Below are positions 1 to 7,865 of a stretch of DNA of 15,370 bases, one piece after another. Source of the stretch: JAFAQB01 sp045808425 (lineage in GTDB: Archaea; Thermoproteota; Nitrososphaeria; Nitrososphaerales; Nitrososphaeraceae). The stretch lies in assembly GCA_045808425.1 (NCBI GenBank), contig JBJMFM010000130.1:1-15370 (forward strand), read 5' to 3'. The notes beneath the pieces were generated by a model. That model did not search any database. It was not told the DNA's origin and was given only the letters and a program-made list of their open reading frames with translations. A program made the position numbers and the translations under genes. Each line of letters starts with the position of its first letter. Within the stretch, counting starts at the first letter, position 1.

Positions 1-2
1 AT

Positions 3-309
3 GGTATTGGCAAAATATACACTCAAGAAGAAATAGAGAAAGCCAAACAATCACCTTCATTTGAATGAGAATACAACCTCAAATACTTAGGTAAGATTGG
101 AAATCTATTTCACACTAATGTTACTGGAACAAGATGGTGAGAGAATTGCAATTAATCCAGACAGGTTTGACAAGCTAATTACTTCACTCAGAACAGCGGT
201 TGATAATGATGGAACACTAGATAAAGAAGCAACATCATATAATGACATATTCGATGCCTTCAGACTAGCGTTAAGTTTTATCGTTTTGAAAATAGTAGTG
301 CTCTACTGA
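3..309 (+). pseudogene. Terminase large subunit (TerL) remnant, copy 1, C-terminal part
   Basis: This is a broken fragment of a viral DNA-packaging terminase large subunit, running in from the left edge. Two frames are needed. From base 3 the frame reads GIGKIYTQEEIEKAKQSP, then a TGA where relatives have Arg (CGA to TGA fits), then EYNLKYLGKIGNLFHT. The frame from 97 continues with LEQDGERIAINPDRFDKLIT and SYNDIFDAFRLAL. The last block also occurs at 6526-6730 and 12803-13015, which shows it is a repeat. Between FHT and the C-terminal block the nuclease core is missing, an internal deletion relative to copy 2. A further one-base slip near 272 changes the tail from LKFYRFENSS to LSFIVLK. The TTG-started 70-codon frame at 97 is therefore not a gene. 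TerL assignment rests mainly on copy 2, which retains ATPase and nuclease motifs. Confidence 0.75.
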
Positions 310-1232
310 GACTTTTCAATTACATTTGATGCTTCCTTATATCCGTCATTTCTTAGCTGGTTTATGGTTCTAGTTGAGAATTTAGCAGCCTTTCCAAAAA
401 TAGTATTACCATCATCTTTTCTGTCTATGTAAATTACGTTAGCTAGATCAAATCTTACTTCTATGAGATCTTTGTACTTATTAGTCTTAGAATTATTTTA
501 CTGATATTGTCTTTGATAATTGCTCCTCGTTTTCTGCTTTTTGCTTGTTTCGTATTTAGCATATCTTCAAGTTCTTTAATGAATAAATTGCTTTGATTGT
601 GTCCAACTTCTTCTAAATGTTTTATTGCAAGGTTTTTTATTTGGCCATATAATATTACATAATCGCTAATCAACATCATAGCAAAATCATTGTAATTTGT
701 TCTATCATGAAACCTAATGTCTCTCTGTCTTGTATTGTATCTGCATCAGAGGGTAACTCATTCCTTTCTCTACTGTTGGATATAGATTAACTATGTATAC
801 TTCTAAATATGGAACATATTTCTTTTCCTCATTATTTTCTTCATACCAATAATCTCTATGTGCTTGAATAAGTTCTCTTAGTGGCGTGTTACTAAGATAT
901 GCGCCATCCCAAAAATATCTCTCTATATTTTTGTTTTCCCTTTCGCTATATACTTCAAATTGAGGATATTTGTATTTTAAATGTGATAACATACTTGCAC
1001 TTACATGTTCAATTGAAATTCCATCAGGATACTCCATAATGTAATTGTAATCTTGTTTGCTGTTTTGTTCGATAGATTTTCCATCTAAATACTTGGTTTT
1101 ACATGAATAACTATCAAACATTACTGCAGTAGTGGCATACATTATATCTACGCATACAAGCAACAACCGAGGCTCACCTTTTTCAAACTCTGTGTGTGCT
1201 ATTGAAATCAAGAGCTGCAAGAAAACCATCAA
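303..1232 (-). pseudogene. Patatin-like phospholipase remnant, N-terminally truncated with two frameshifts
   Basis: Patatin-like proteins are acyl hydrolases with a Ser-Asp dyad: a GxSxG nucleophile near the N-terminus and a DGG/DGA aspartate later. The frame from 1232 holds EPRLLLVCVDI, the ASxS-type segment IEHVSASMLSHL and the acid motif WDGAYLSNTPLRELIQAHRD (Asp about residue 109), then VPYLEVYIVNLYPT. It stops at 714 after YKTERH, but one added base lets it continue IRFHDRTNYNDFAMMLISDY. A second one-base slip near 480 moves the frame into YKDLIEVRFDLANVIYIDRK, ending at a stop at 303-305. The three pieces give about 300 residues. The GxSxG half is absent, because an in-frame TAG lies just upstream of the TTG at 1232, so the enzyme cannot be active. 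Its 3' end abuts the convergent TerL remnant, which suggests a recombination joint. Confidence 0.75.
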
Positions 1233-1305
1233 CTATTGAATACACTTTAATTAAGAGAGATCTCGTCAATACATTATATACTTATGGTAGATAATATCCC
1301 AGAAT

Positions 1306-1325
1306 GATGTAATTATAATTACATC
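1306..1325. repeat. Perfect 20-bp palindrome
   Basis: GATGTAATTATAATTACATC is identical to its own reverse complement over all 20 bases, and the symmetry ends exactly there. It lies 74 bases beyond the broken patatin start, in a gene-free stretch. It could be an operator for a dimeric regulator or a relic of an element end. AT-rich composition raises the chance of palindromes, but 20 perfect bases is long. Confidence 0.7.
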
Positions 1326-2148
1326 TAAAAAAGCTTTGAATTTTCCGATCAGACTATAAATATTTTGTGATAGTTGAAAACGATCTAGCTATACTTATCA
1401 AGAATTCCTTGAAAGAGTACCATATTTCCTTAATGCCTATCATTTAATTTCCTGTTTCATGTTATAGTTTGCAATTTATCAGAACAACTATTTAATAGAC
1501 TAAAATAGCAAAATGTGTTAACCTCGTACTACTACTTCTTTATGCTAGGATGCTTCAGTACTCATAATCCTCATCATGTGTTATGACATAGTTTTATCAT
1601 TTCAGACGGCTCTTCCTACACTTCATCAGCATCCATAAGTTCTACAGTACAGTTTTCCTAAATAAATATAATTCGATGTTTTGTAAATATTTGTGCATCC
1701 TTATCTCTATTAAACTATAGTTACTATGTGATTACAGTTAGATTTAAGCTGCAAAGGCTTATGCTGTAAAACATAATTATTCGTAAGGAAACTAACTGAC
1801 TGAAGGAGGACAAATTAATTCCATAAAAGCATAAAACTTAATTGGAAAAGGTATAGTTTTGAATGTCGATTTCGTAATCACAAACTCCTATTAATTACAT
1901 CCAAGCATTTATACTAACACAAATAAGTCTCACGAAAACTATATTACTAATTTATCACAAAATACGACGGCAAAATGATGGAAAAGCCTATACTTGTTGA
2001 TGGCTGCATCAATCTTAGCTAACATGTATTATATCAAATATTGCCAGTTCCTATAGCTGATAAGATACCTAGCTTATTCTATCCACTTTCTTCATATGTT
2101 AGGATGGAGATTTGCTGTATTGTCTCGCATGAATCGATTGTTATCCAA

Positions 2149-2157
2149 TTATATATT
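2149..2157 (+). promoter_or_regulatory. TATA box upstream of the MtrA-like gene
   Basis: A TATATATTT-type run sits about 30-38 bases before the ATG at 2187. With the usual archaeal TATA-to-start spacing of about 25 bases, this predicts a very short leader. Promoter inferred from position and composition only. Confidence 0.45.
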
Positions 2158-2186
2158 TGGACTACTGATCAAGATTGTTTGAAGTT

Positions 2187-2687
2187 ATGAATCTTAAACA
2201 AAATTTAGAGAATGCAGCTGGTAAGTTATGTGAGATTCTAATTCCTATAAAGCATGAATATTATATAGGAGGAGGAAATAGCATTGCTATTTGCACATTA
2301 TCAAGTATAGATTTGCTTCAGACTATTGCTAATAGGCCAGATATAACGCATCGAATTCTAGTAGCTGGGAGGTTGCTCTCTGAAAATAAAGGATTAGATA
2401 AATTGATCAACTTTACATTAAAGCATCCATCTCTGCGCCATATAGTTGTGTGTGGAAGAGAGGTAAGAGGACATAAAACTGGACAAGCATTAATGTGTGT
2501 TCATAGAAATGGAGTAAGAAGTAATGATGCCAGGATAATTGGAGCAACTGGTCCCAATCCTTTCTTATCCTGTTCACAGGCAGACATTGAACTCTTCAGA
2601 AGACAGGTAATGATTCATGATCTAATCGGAAATGATGATCTGAAAACAATAAAAAACATGGTACTGCATTTGTGTGTCAGTAGTTGA
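2187..2687 (+). CDS. MtrA-like corrinoid protein (methyl-H4MPT:CoM methyltransferase subunit A family)
   Basis: In methanogens MtrA is the corrinoid-carrying subunit of the Mtr complex. Here a 166-residue protein (from ATG 2187; an upstream TTG at 2175 is possible) shows the family pattern: IAICTLSSIDLL near 32-44, GRLLSENKGLDKLI at 61-74, VVCGREVRGHKTGQAL at 87-102, IIGATGPNPF at 117-126, and ELFRRQVMIHDLIG at 135-148. His96 in RGHKTGQ lines up with the histidine that ligates cobalt in methanogen MtrA. The C-terminal membrane anchor of methanogen MtrA is absent, so it is probably cytoplasmic. No other Mtr subunits are nearby, so it is an orphan, as I recall from other Thaumarchaeota. It may carry a corrinoid in an unknown methyl transfer or act as a corrinoid-binding protein. 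Family membership is well supported; the reaction is not. Confidence 0.85.
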   Translation: MNLKQNLENAAGKLCEILIPIKHEYYIGGGNSIAICTLSSIDLLQTIANRPDITHRILVAGRLLSENKGLDKLINFTLKHPSLRHIVVCGREVRGHKTGQALMCVHRNGVRSNDARIIGATGPNPFLSCSQADIELFRRQVMIHDLIGNDDLKTIKNMVLHLCVSS

Positions 2688-2706
2688 ACGGAGAGAATGA
2701 CGATAA

Positions 2707-2796
2707 ATGGATAAGGAGGTAGTAGCCACTGACTCAAAACAGAAGACGGGTTTTGAATTCCGCTGTCTTAAATGTGGTCACAGGTGGTCAACTTAG
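2707..2796 (+). CDS. Possible 29-residue zinc-knuckle peptide or truncated zinc-ribbon gene
   Basis: This short frame begins ATG-GAT-AAG 19 bases after the MtrA-like stop and ends at a TAG. It encodes a polar start followed by FEFRCLKCGHRWST. CLKCGH is a classical half of a zinc ribbon or rubredoxin-like knuckle, but the second CxxC pair is missing. It may therefore be a truncated zinc-ribbon gene or a genuine small protein with one knuckle that binds metal as a dimer. No clear ribosome binding site or independent promoter is seen; co-transcription with the MtrA-like gene is plausible. Confidence 0.35.
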   Translation: MDKEVVATDSKQKTGFEFRCLKCGHRWST

Positions 2797-3131
2797 AAGT
2801 CACTTATTAGCGTATAGTGCCAAGTTTTTGGATCAGACCAATTCATAAAAAATGCACGAGGAAGCCGAATTCTCCAATCCGAGAACCTATTTTGACTTTT
2901 CACTCGTTCTTTCGCTTGTGCCGTGATTGTCAATTAGATGTTCACTTGGTCTTTATTTGGAAATATAGTCACAGCTAGTTAGAACCAGCACGATTTTCTC
3001 AATAGTACTTTCATTAGCTATGATTGTCCGCTGGGCAAGGAAATGGTGATCAAACATTAAATGATACCACTATCTGCTGGTCTACTATGTTTGGTAATGT
3101 TTTAATGTGGAGCTTTGAAATGCTATGATTT
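2797..3131. other. Gene-free stretch, about 335 bases
   Basis: No coding frame, strong hairpin or RNA gene was recognised. It separates the MtrA-like unit from the membrane protein and presumably holds the promoter of the latter. Confidence 0.5.
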
Positions 3132-3506
3132 ATGGTGATAAATAATCATGTATTAATCACCCTTATTTTGATCTCTTCATTAGGAGCGGTTGCGATTCCT
3201 TTTGGAAACCCCAAATTCATTAGTGAAGCTATTATCGTAGAACTATCATTTATCACGTTATCTGTATTGGTCTGGAGAGGATATACAAGAGCACTTTATG
3301 CTTGTATTGCGTTGGCATTAACAGTTACTATAGGTAATACTGCTTCTCCAGCTCATATTCATTTAATGACAACTTTTTCAAAGCCAGCCAATGCATTAAT
3401 TCTAATAATTGGTGGATACATCCTACAAGGAATCTTAATTTATACTAGCTTGAAGATCACCATAAGAGTTAGATCGAGATCATTGACACAGCCCAGCACC
3501 ATCTAG
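3132..3506 (+). CDS. Small integral membrane protein, four predicted helices
   Basis: A 124-residue hydrophobic protein of unknown family. Four membrane segments are visible, at about residues 6-24, 31-48, 54-75 and 86-108, with a basic tail (KITIRVRSRS) likely on the cytoplasmic side. No catalytic or metal-binding motif was recognised. The ATG at 3132 is used because earlier ATGs at 3120 and 3126 are in other frames and stop at once. Codon use and hydrophobic pattern look like a real gene. It lies upstream of another small membrane protein on the same strand, with a 100-base gap carrying its own TATA box, so they are probably separate units. Confidence 0.65.
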   Translation: MVINNHVLITLILISSLGAVAIPFGNPKFISEAIIVELSFITLSVLVWRGYTRALYACIALALTVTIGNTASPAHIHLMTTFSKPANALILIIGGYILQGILIYTSLKITIRVRSRSLTQPSTI

Positions 3507-3549
3507 AATACAGAATTCAACTATACAATGACCATAGTGTATATATATG

Positions 3550-3560
3550 TATATAAAATA
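3550..3560 (+). promoter_or_regulatory. TATA box before the membrane zinc-ribbon gene
   Basis: TATATAAAATA is a strong archaeal TATA match about 47-57 bases upstream of the ATG at 3607. Predicted initiation is near 3583, just before a 7-codon frame (3587-3610) whose TGA overlaps the zinc-ribbon start codon as ATGA. Confidence 0.5.
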
Positions 3561-3606
3561 AGAAGGAAAATGCAATAATAGCTGTTATGGCTTTAAGAAA
3601 GACTAT

Positions 3607-3900
3607 ATGAATACTAATGAGCAGTATCTTTCTGGACCATTGTTATGGATAGGCATTTCCCTTGGTCTTATCTTCGCTATTTTATTTTATACTCCTTTTC
3701 CTTTTTCTATACCATTAGCGATAACAGCTTTTGTTTTGTTAAACTTTCATTTCAGAAAAAAAGTTATTAAGAGAATGAATACAATGTCAGGTAATTCATC
3801 AAGCAGTTACTCTTGCATTAATTGCGGAACAAGACATAATGAAATTGCTTGTCCAAAGTGTGGTTCAAAGATGAAAAGAGCAGATTTCCATAGATTTTAA
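3607..3900 (+). CDS. Membrane-anchored zinc-ribbon protein
   Basis: A 97-residue protein with two membrane helices (about residues 9-28 and 33-47), a basic stretch FRKKVIKR at the membrane edge, a Ser-rich linker and a C-terminal zinc ribbon CxxC-x8-CxxC (Cys 70, 73, 82, 85; CINCG and CPKCGSKM). The positive-inside rule places the ribbon in the cytoplasm. Many archaea carry such small proteins with unknown roles, probably as adaptors or in membrane-protein regulation. The start at 3607 overlaps the stop of a 7-codon leader frame. Function unassigned. Confidence 0.75.
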   Translation: MNTNEQYLSGPLLWIGISLGLIFAILFYTPFPFSIPLAITAFVLLNFHFRKKVIKRMNTMSGNSSSSYSCINCGTRHNEIACPKCGSKMKRADFHRF

Positions 3901-3995
3901 AGGATCAAAGGATATATTCAGAGAACCTTCGACCTTGATTAAACTTGCAACAGCATGGTTAACATTCCTACCAGCCCAATATACTGAGATATAAT

Positions 3996-4457
3996 TTGCG
4001 AACATTTAGGCATTCATTTATTGTTAAAAGTCCTATTGAAAAGGTCTGGCATTTTTATACAGATGTCAAGCATCTAGAAATAATAACACCAAAGCAGATG
4101 GACCTTGAGATCATTAAAACTACTAGTGAAAATATTGTTCAAGGGCAGGAAATATGGGTAAGTGGTAAAATATTTGAAGCAATAAAAATAAGGAGAAAAA
4201 TGACATGGCATTCAAAGATTACATTCCTCAAGAAATATGAATACATAGATGAAATGCTAGAAGGTCAGTTCAAAAAATGGAGACACAAGCATAAATTTCA
4301 TAATATTATGGATGGAAAACAAACAGAGATAATAGATGAAATCGAATTTGAATTGCCATATGGCATATTAGGGAAGTTATTTGAAGGCTATGCTTACAAA
4401 CAATTACAAAATATCTTTGAACATAGGAAAATAGCTACGGTCAAAGCATTACGATAA
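3996..4457 (+). CDS. SRPBCC (START/Bet v 1-like) ligand-binding protein
   Basis: The protein opens like SRPBCC-fold proteins: FRHSFIVKSPIEKVWHFYTD (first strand and helix, with the SPIEKVW pattern), followed by alternating strands and a long C-terminal helix (about residues 128-147, LFEGYAYKQLQNIFEHRKI). About 153 residues is normal for a single SRPBCC domain, which forms a hydrophobic cavity for lipids, polyketides or other ligands. The start is TTG at 3996 and there is no in-frame ATG close by. No signal peptide, so cytoplasmic. The ligand cannot be told from sequence, and the neighbours do not suggest a pathway. Confidence 0.75.
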   Translation: MRTFRHSFIVKSPIEKVWHFYTDVKHLEIITPKQMDLEIIKTTSENIVQGQEIWVSGKIFEAIKIRRKMTWHSKITFLKKYEYIDEMLEGQFKKWRHKHKFHNIMDGKQTEIIDEIEFELPYGILGKLFEGYAYKQLQNIFEHRKIATVKALR

Positions 4458-4621
4458 TATAACCATGAGACATTAAGACAGCAGCATTCATTTGCTGTTA
4501 TGGATTGAAAGAATCGAAAATACATAAATACATTAATAATTACAGAGCATGATAGAAATCTATTATTATTGTTATGGTTCTACCCGACAGGGCTATGGGT
4601 GCTATGATCTAGTGAATTGAC

Positions 4622-5362
4622 TCAAATATCACTGCTGTACATTTCAAATGAATCTCCGTTTTTGTAGGTCTTAGTATCAAATATCATTTCAGCAATTTTT
4701 GCTGCCACATCTTTAGGCTGAAGCATTTTGCTCTTATTTTTTTGATAATATCTAAAATCATATTCTTGCCACATTTTTGTAGCTACCTCTCCAAGAAAAT
4801 ATTGTCAATACTCTAATATTCTGATATTCGCTAACTTCAAGTGCTAGGCTTTCTGCTAAACCTACAAGTCCAAACTTACTTGCACAGTAAGCTGATAAAT
4901 TACTAAAGCCCGCTTTGCCAGCACCGAATTTACATTTAATATGACTCCTGATCTATTTGAAATCATATATGGAAGAACGGCCTTTGTAAAAAGAAAAGCA
5001 CCCTTCAAATTGCTGTTTATTGTTTGGTCCCATTCTTCTTCAGACGTATCTATTAATTTTCTATTGAATGCAACTCCAGCATTATTTACAAGAATATCTA
5101 TAGTATTGCTTTCAAATTTATCAATCGTCGATTTAACAAGAGAATTAACCTGAGAAGGTATGCTTACATCACACCTTATACCTAAAACAGCGGAATTACC
5201 AGTCAGCTTGTTGATTTCTTCTACTGCAGAAGTGATTTCACTTTGAGTCCTAGAACAAACGACTACATTCACTGACTTTTTTGCCAATATTATGGCTGTT
5301 TCTTTGCCTATACCTCTACTACTACCAGTAATAATTGCTGTCTTTTTAGCTTCTTGTTTCAT
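4622..5362 (-). pseudogene. Short-chain dehydrogenase/reductase (SDR), two frameshifts
   Basis: Classical SDR enzymes are NAD(P)-dependent oxidoreductases. The frame from ATG 5362 has the cofactor motif TGSSRGIGKETA, the NNAG motif (DILVNNAGVAF) and the strand GVILNVNSV with the catalytic Ser region. It then derails near 4921 into ALVIYQLTVQ and stops. In the next frame the sequence resumes GKAGFSNLSAYCASKFGLVG, which contains the catalytic YxxxK, then EVSEYQNIRVLTIF. A second slip in a run of four A/T at 4796-4799 leads to GEVATKMWQEYDF, QPKDVAAKIAEMIF and a natural end at 4622-4624. Repairing one base at each site gives a complete SDR of about 245 residues. As written it cannot make an active enzyme. 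It is divergent from an F420-type LLM gene and shares a 141-base promoter region with it. Confidence 0.85.
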
Positions 5363-5385
5363 ACTGTTGCTCTATTGATACATTT

Positions 5386-5394
5386 TATTTATAC
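5386..5394 (-). promoter_or_regulatory. TATA box of the SDR gene
   Basis: On the minus strand GTATAAATAAA lies about 24-32 bases before the ATG at 5362, the spacing expected for a nearly leaderless archaeal transcript. The promoter appears intact although the gene is frameshifted. Confidence 0.5.
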
Positions 5395-5422
5395 TCATAA
5401 ATTCAGTTTTTCCTCTTGATGA

Positions 5423-5442
5423 CTAGCATGAGTCAGTGCTAG
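5423..5442. promoter_or_regulatory. Inverted repeat in the divergent SDR/LLM promoter region
   Basis: CTAGCA and TGCTAG are exact inverted repeats separated by 8 bases (TGAGTCAG), about midway between the two divergent TATA boxes. The location fits an operator that could control both genes. Six-base arms are short, so this is suggestive only. Confidence 0.35.
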
Positions 5443-5474
5443 CCTTATTATGTAACCAATCAAAATTGAACCTC

Positions 5475-5483
5475 ATATATAAG
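5475..5483 (+). promoter_or_regulatory. TATA box of the LLM oxidoreductase gene
   Basis: ATATATAAG lies 21-29 bases before the ATG at 5504, which predicts transcription starting at or next to the start codon (leaderless mRNA). Confidence 0.55.
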
Positions 5484-5503
5484 TCGAAATTAATAAGATT
5501 GAA

Positions 5504-6472
5504 ATGAAATCAGGTAATGGAAGTACTAATAACCCTAATTTTTGCTTAGAAGTTTGGGGTACAGATTATAACAAAATTAAGGATACTTGTATATTAGCTG
5601 AGAAGTTAGGATACCATGGTTTCTATTATGGTGAATCACTAGCAGATATTGATTTAGATTGCTGGACTGTAATCTCTAATTTATCAGCTTTAACTAACAA
5701 AATAAAGCTAGGACCTGTTATAACATATTTGTTTCCCCAATATAGAAACATCTTTCTTTTAGCAAAACAGGCTACGACATTACAAGAAATCTCTAATGGA
5801 AGGTTAGAATTCAGAACAGGTGCAGGAGGAACTCTCCAATGGTCATCACAGTGGTGGCATCCATATGGTATTGACTATCCAAATAATGCGCAAAGAGTGT
5901 CAATATTTGAGGAAGGTATTCAAGTTCTAGATATGTTGTGGAATAAACAAACAGCTGTCAGCTTTGAAGGAAAGTATTTCAAGGTAAATGGAGTAATGCT
6001 GCAGAAACCAAAATCAATAAACCAAAAAAGAATTCCTGTAACAATTGCTGCAAAGCGAAATAAGACTATGCAGATAGCTGCTAAATATGCAGATATATGG
6101 GAATCATCCTACATCACTCCTGAGCAATTTGCTTCATTAAACAAAAAGTTTGATGACATACATAATCAGTTCAATAATAATGACAATGGTGTTAACAGAA
6201 GCAAAAAAATAAGCAGATCGATTGAGTTAGATGTTATTATTGCTGATTCTGATTCTGACTTGGAATATAAGAAAAGAATATTTGCTATGGAAAGAGGGCC
6301 TAGTGTGGCGCATCAGATACTCAAACATGGCCTTGTTGGAAAGCCTGACAAAATAACAGAGAAACTCAGGGAATATACGAATGCAGGAGTGGATCAGTTC
6401 TTTCTTGCATTTCAAGATCCCTTTGACCATAAAGCATTGGATTTATTCATGAATGCAACTGCAATAGGATAG
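5504..6472 (+). CDS. LLM-class F420/flavin-dependent oxidoreductase
   Basis: A 322-residue protein of the luciferase-like monooxygenase superfamily, which in archaea mostly uses coenzyme F420 (methylene-H4MPT reductase and F420-dependent alcohol or sugar dehydrogenases). Visible hallmarks are AEKLGYHGFYYGESLADID (32-50), the strand IKLGPVITYLFPQYRNIF (67-84), TTLQEISNGRLEFRTGAGG (91-109) and a C-terminal GLVGKPDKITEKLREYTNAGV with DQFFL. Length fits the TIM-barrel fold. The ATG at 5504 matches a TATA box for leaderless transcription. The gene is complete, unlike its divergent SDR neighbour. F420 rather than FMN is inferred from the likely host. The substrate is unknown. Confidence 0.85.
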   Translation: MKSGNGSTNNPNFCLEVWGTDYNKIKDTCILAEKLGYHGFYYGESLADIDLDCWTVISNLSALTNKIKLGPVITYLFPQYRNIFLLAKQATTLQEISNGRLEFRTGAGGTLQWSSQWWHPYGIDYPNNAQRVSIFEEGIQVLDMLWNKQTAVSFEGKYFKVNGVMLQKPKSINQKRIPVTIAAKRNKTMQIAAKYADIWESSYITPEQFASLNKKFDDIHNQFNNNDNGVNRSKKISRSIELDVIIADSDSDLEYKKRIFAMERGPSVAHQILKHGLVGKPDKITEKLREYTNAGVDQFFLAFQDPFDHKALDLFMNATAIG

Positions 6473-6525
6473 AGAATATGCAAATGTTATAGGTAAACAA
6501 TTATGTGTAGGTTACAATTTGTTTC

Positions 6526-7445
6526 CTAGTAATCATCTTTCTCTTCAAAATGATAGAACTTCAATGCCAATCTAAATGCGTCAAATATGTCATTATATGA
6601 TGTTAACTCTTTGTCTAATACGCCATCATTATCAACTGCTGTTCTTAATACAGTTATCAGCTTATCAAACTTGTCTCGATTGATAGCTATTCTTCCACCA
6701 TCGTTTTCCATTATCATTTTGCAGTGTCCTAACATAGCTTTGTGTTCTGTGTTGAAATTCACAGGAACAATCCGCATGTCCTGGCTCCAGTTATCACCCA
6801 ACTTCTCTGATCTGTATCTGGCAATCACTTTATCATAATCTGCATCTTCGCCTATCTGTATTTTGAGGGATTTGATAAAAGATGGATTGGCACCATCAAT
6901 GTATACTTTATCTACATATATTTACTCATCAATCCATAAACAGTAGATAGCATTTCATTGTAGTCAGGTCTTGTATACTCCTCTGCGTGCATTATCTGTA
7001 TATGATGATCTACCCATTGAGTTACTACTATACCAAATGCTGAACTACCATATGCGGGATCTATACCCATAGATCTAGAAGAAAAGTAAAATTGGTTGAA
7101 GTCGTCAACAATTCCATAAGTATAATCAAGAAATATTCGCTTGTAAAGACAGGTATCTTCAGCTTCTTTCTCTATCCTTTCGAATAAGCCTTCAGGTGCA
7201 TTAGGAGTTGAAACCATAACAATGTAAGGATCTGACTTTGCAATGTATCTCTCACTAACGTCCCTAGCATCTTGCTGCTGTCCTGGAGGAAAGAAATCAG
7301 CTTCATCCAATAATATGAATGAGACCTTAGGTAAACCACGCATTGCATCCAAGTGATGTGATGGAAATGCTTCTACCTTTACGTTGTTTAATTCTATTAC
7401 TGTCTCTTTTGCGTTAAATGCAGCAGTAATACCCTTGGTGGAACA
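6526..7445 (-). pseudogene. Terminase large subunit (TerL) remnant, copy 2, with internal deletion and frameshift
   Basis: The most complete of three terminase fragments. TerL is the ATPase-nuclease that packages DNA into heads of tailed viruses. The open frame begins after a stop at 7446 and reads VIELNNVKVEAFPSHHLDAM, then the Walker B segment FILLDEADFFPPGQQQDARD and the coupling motif VMVSTPN, so the Walker A part is missing. After FLDYTYGI it jumps to SSRSMGIDPAYGSSAFGIVV, the start of the RNase H-like nuclease with its Asp. The segment seen in copy 1 (IYTQEEIEKAKQSP to GNLFHT) is absent here. A one-base loss near 6915 ends the frame at SKYM; adding a base restores VDKVYIDGANPSFIKSLKIQ, which runs into IARYRSEKLGDNW and the repeat block ending FYHFEEKDDY. 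A small viral remnant with no other capsid genes nearby. Confidence 0.8.
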
Positions 7446-7454
7446 CTAAGCAAT

Positions 7455-7477
7455 CTACTATTTTCAGAAAAAAGTAG
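7455..7477. repeat. Imperfect 23-base inverted repeat
   Basis: CTACT-A-TTTTC-A-GAAAA-A-AGTAG reads as its own complement apart from the centre and one mismatch. It sits 10 bases beyond the broken 5' end of TerL copy 2, so it may mark a joint or be a cryptic terminator or operator. Confidence 0.45.
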
Positions 7478-7514
7478 TAATAGCAATAGTACAGCTAGAC
7501 ACATTGTAGGTATA

Positions 7515-7530
7515 GGCTTTGTTGCATAAG
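7515..7530 (+). mobile_element. Possible solo terminal inverted repeat of an IS5/IS903-type element
   Basis: GGCTTTGTTGCATAAG resembles the terminal repeat that I remember for IS903 (GGCTTTGTTGAATAAA...), with 14 of the first 16 bases matching. No matching opposite end and no transposase are in the window, so this is at most a scar. Confidence 0.2.
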
Positions 7531-7651
7531 TTTTATTACGAATGCATATACGTCTGATCTTATTCTTAGTGATTCATCATCAGTACATTGAGAAATAAGT
7601 TGGTACTCGATATGCATCAAATGTAGATCTTGTTACACTTGCCACTGCGAG

Positions 7652-7852
7652 TTGCTATCAGAACGACCATCACCACAAAAACAACAATGGCAAAGAAAGG
7701 TTATTGATGTATATGGTGAACAAATAGAACCAATCTGCAACTATCGTAGATGCAAGCATAAATTTTCAGTACATGGCTATGATACCCATAAATGCAAATG
7801 CAGACACGCCATTAATTATGCTGCAGGAATATCATTAAAAATAGAAGCTTAA
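7652..7852 (+). CDS. Small Cys/His-rich hypothetical protein, putative zinc binder
   Basis: A 66-residue protein with a polar N-terminus (SPQKQQWQRKVIDVYGEQ) and a C-terminal metal-site candidate: ICNYRRCKHKFSVHG followed by HKCKCRHAINYA, that is paired Cys and His spaced like a compact zinc finger. No ATG is available, so TTG at 7652 is the best start; the frame is open back to 7592. The stop lies 13 bases from the convergent stop of the deacetylase gene. I do not recognise a named family, and nothing shows whether it binds nucleic acid or protein. Confidence 0.55.
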   Translation: MLSERPSPQKQQWQRKVIDVYGEQIEPICNYRRCKHKFSVHGYDTHKCKCRHAINYAAGISLKIEA

Positions 7853-7865
7853 TCTCCAATTTATG

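Larger units (their letters stand above)
1233..2186. other. Long non-coding stretch, about 950 bases
   Basis: No open frame with coding character was found on either strand. The longest ATG frames are trivial, for example 15 codons from 1975. The stretch is AT-rich. It contains one clear element, a perfect 20-bp palindrome at 1306-1325, and ends with the promoter of the MtrA-like gene. The missing N-terminal half of the patatin gene would be expected at its left end but is not recognisable there, so part of this is probably replaced or eroded sequence. Confidence 0.6.

Noticed and set aside
97..309. 70-codon gene from the TTG at 97
   Set aside because: Its core is the TerL repeat block, its first residues come from the wrong frame of upstream TerL sequence, and its last ones follow a one-base slip.
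1801..1815. GGAGG as a strong ribosome binding site in the long gap
   Set aside because: No start codon with an open frame follows within a useful distance.
6587..6838. Plus-strand frame opposite TerL copy 2, also recurring at 12891-13073
   Set aside because: The recurrence (NTPSLSTAVLN-VISLSNLS) only reflects the repeated TerL DNA read from the wrong strand.
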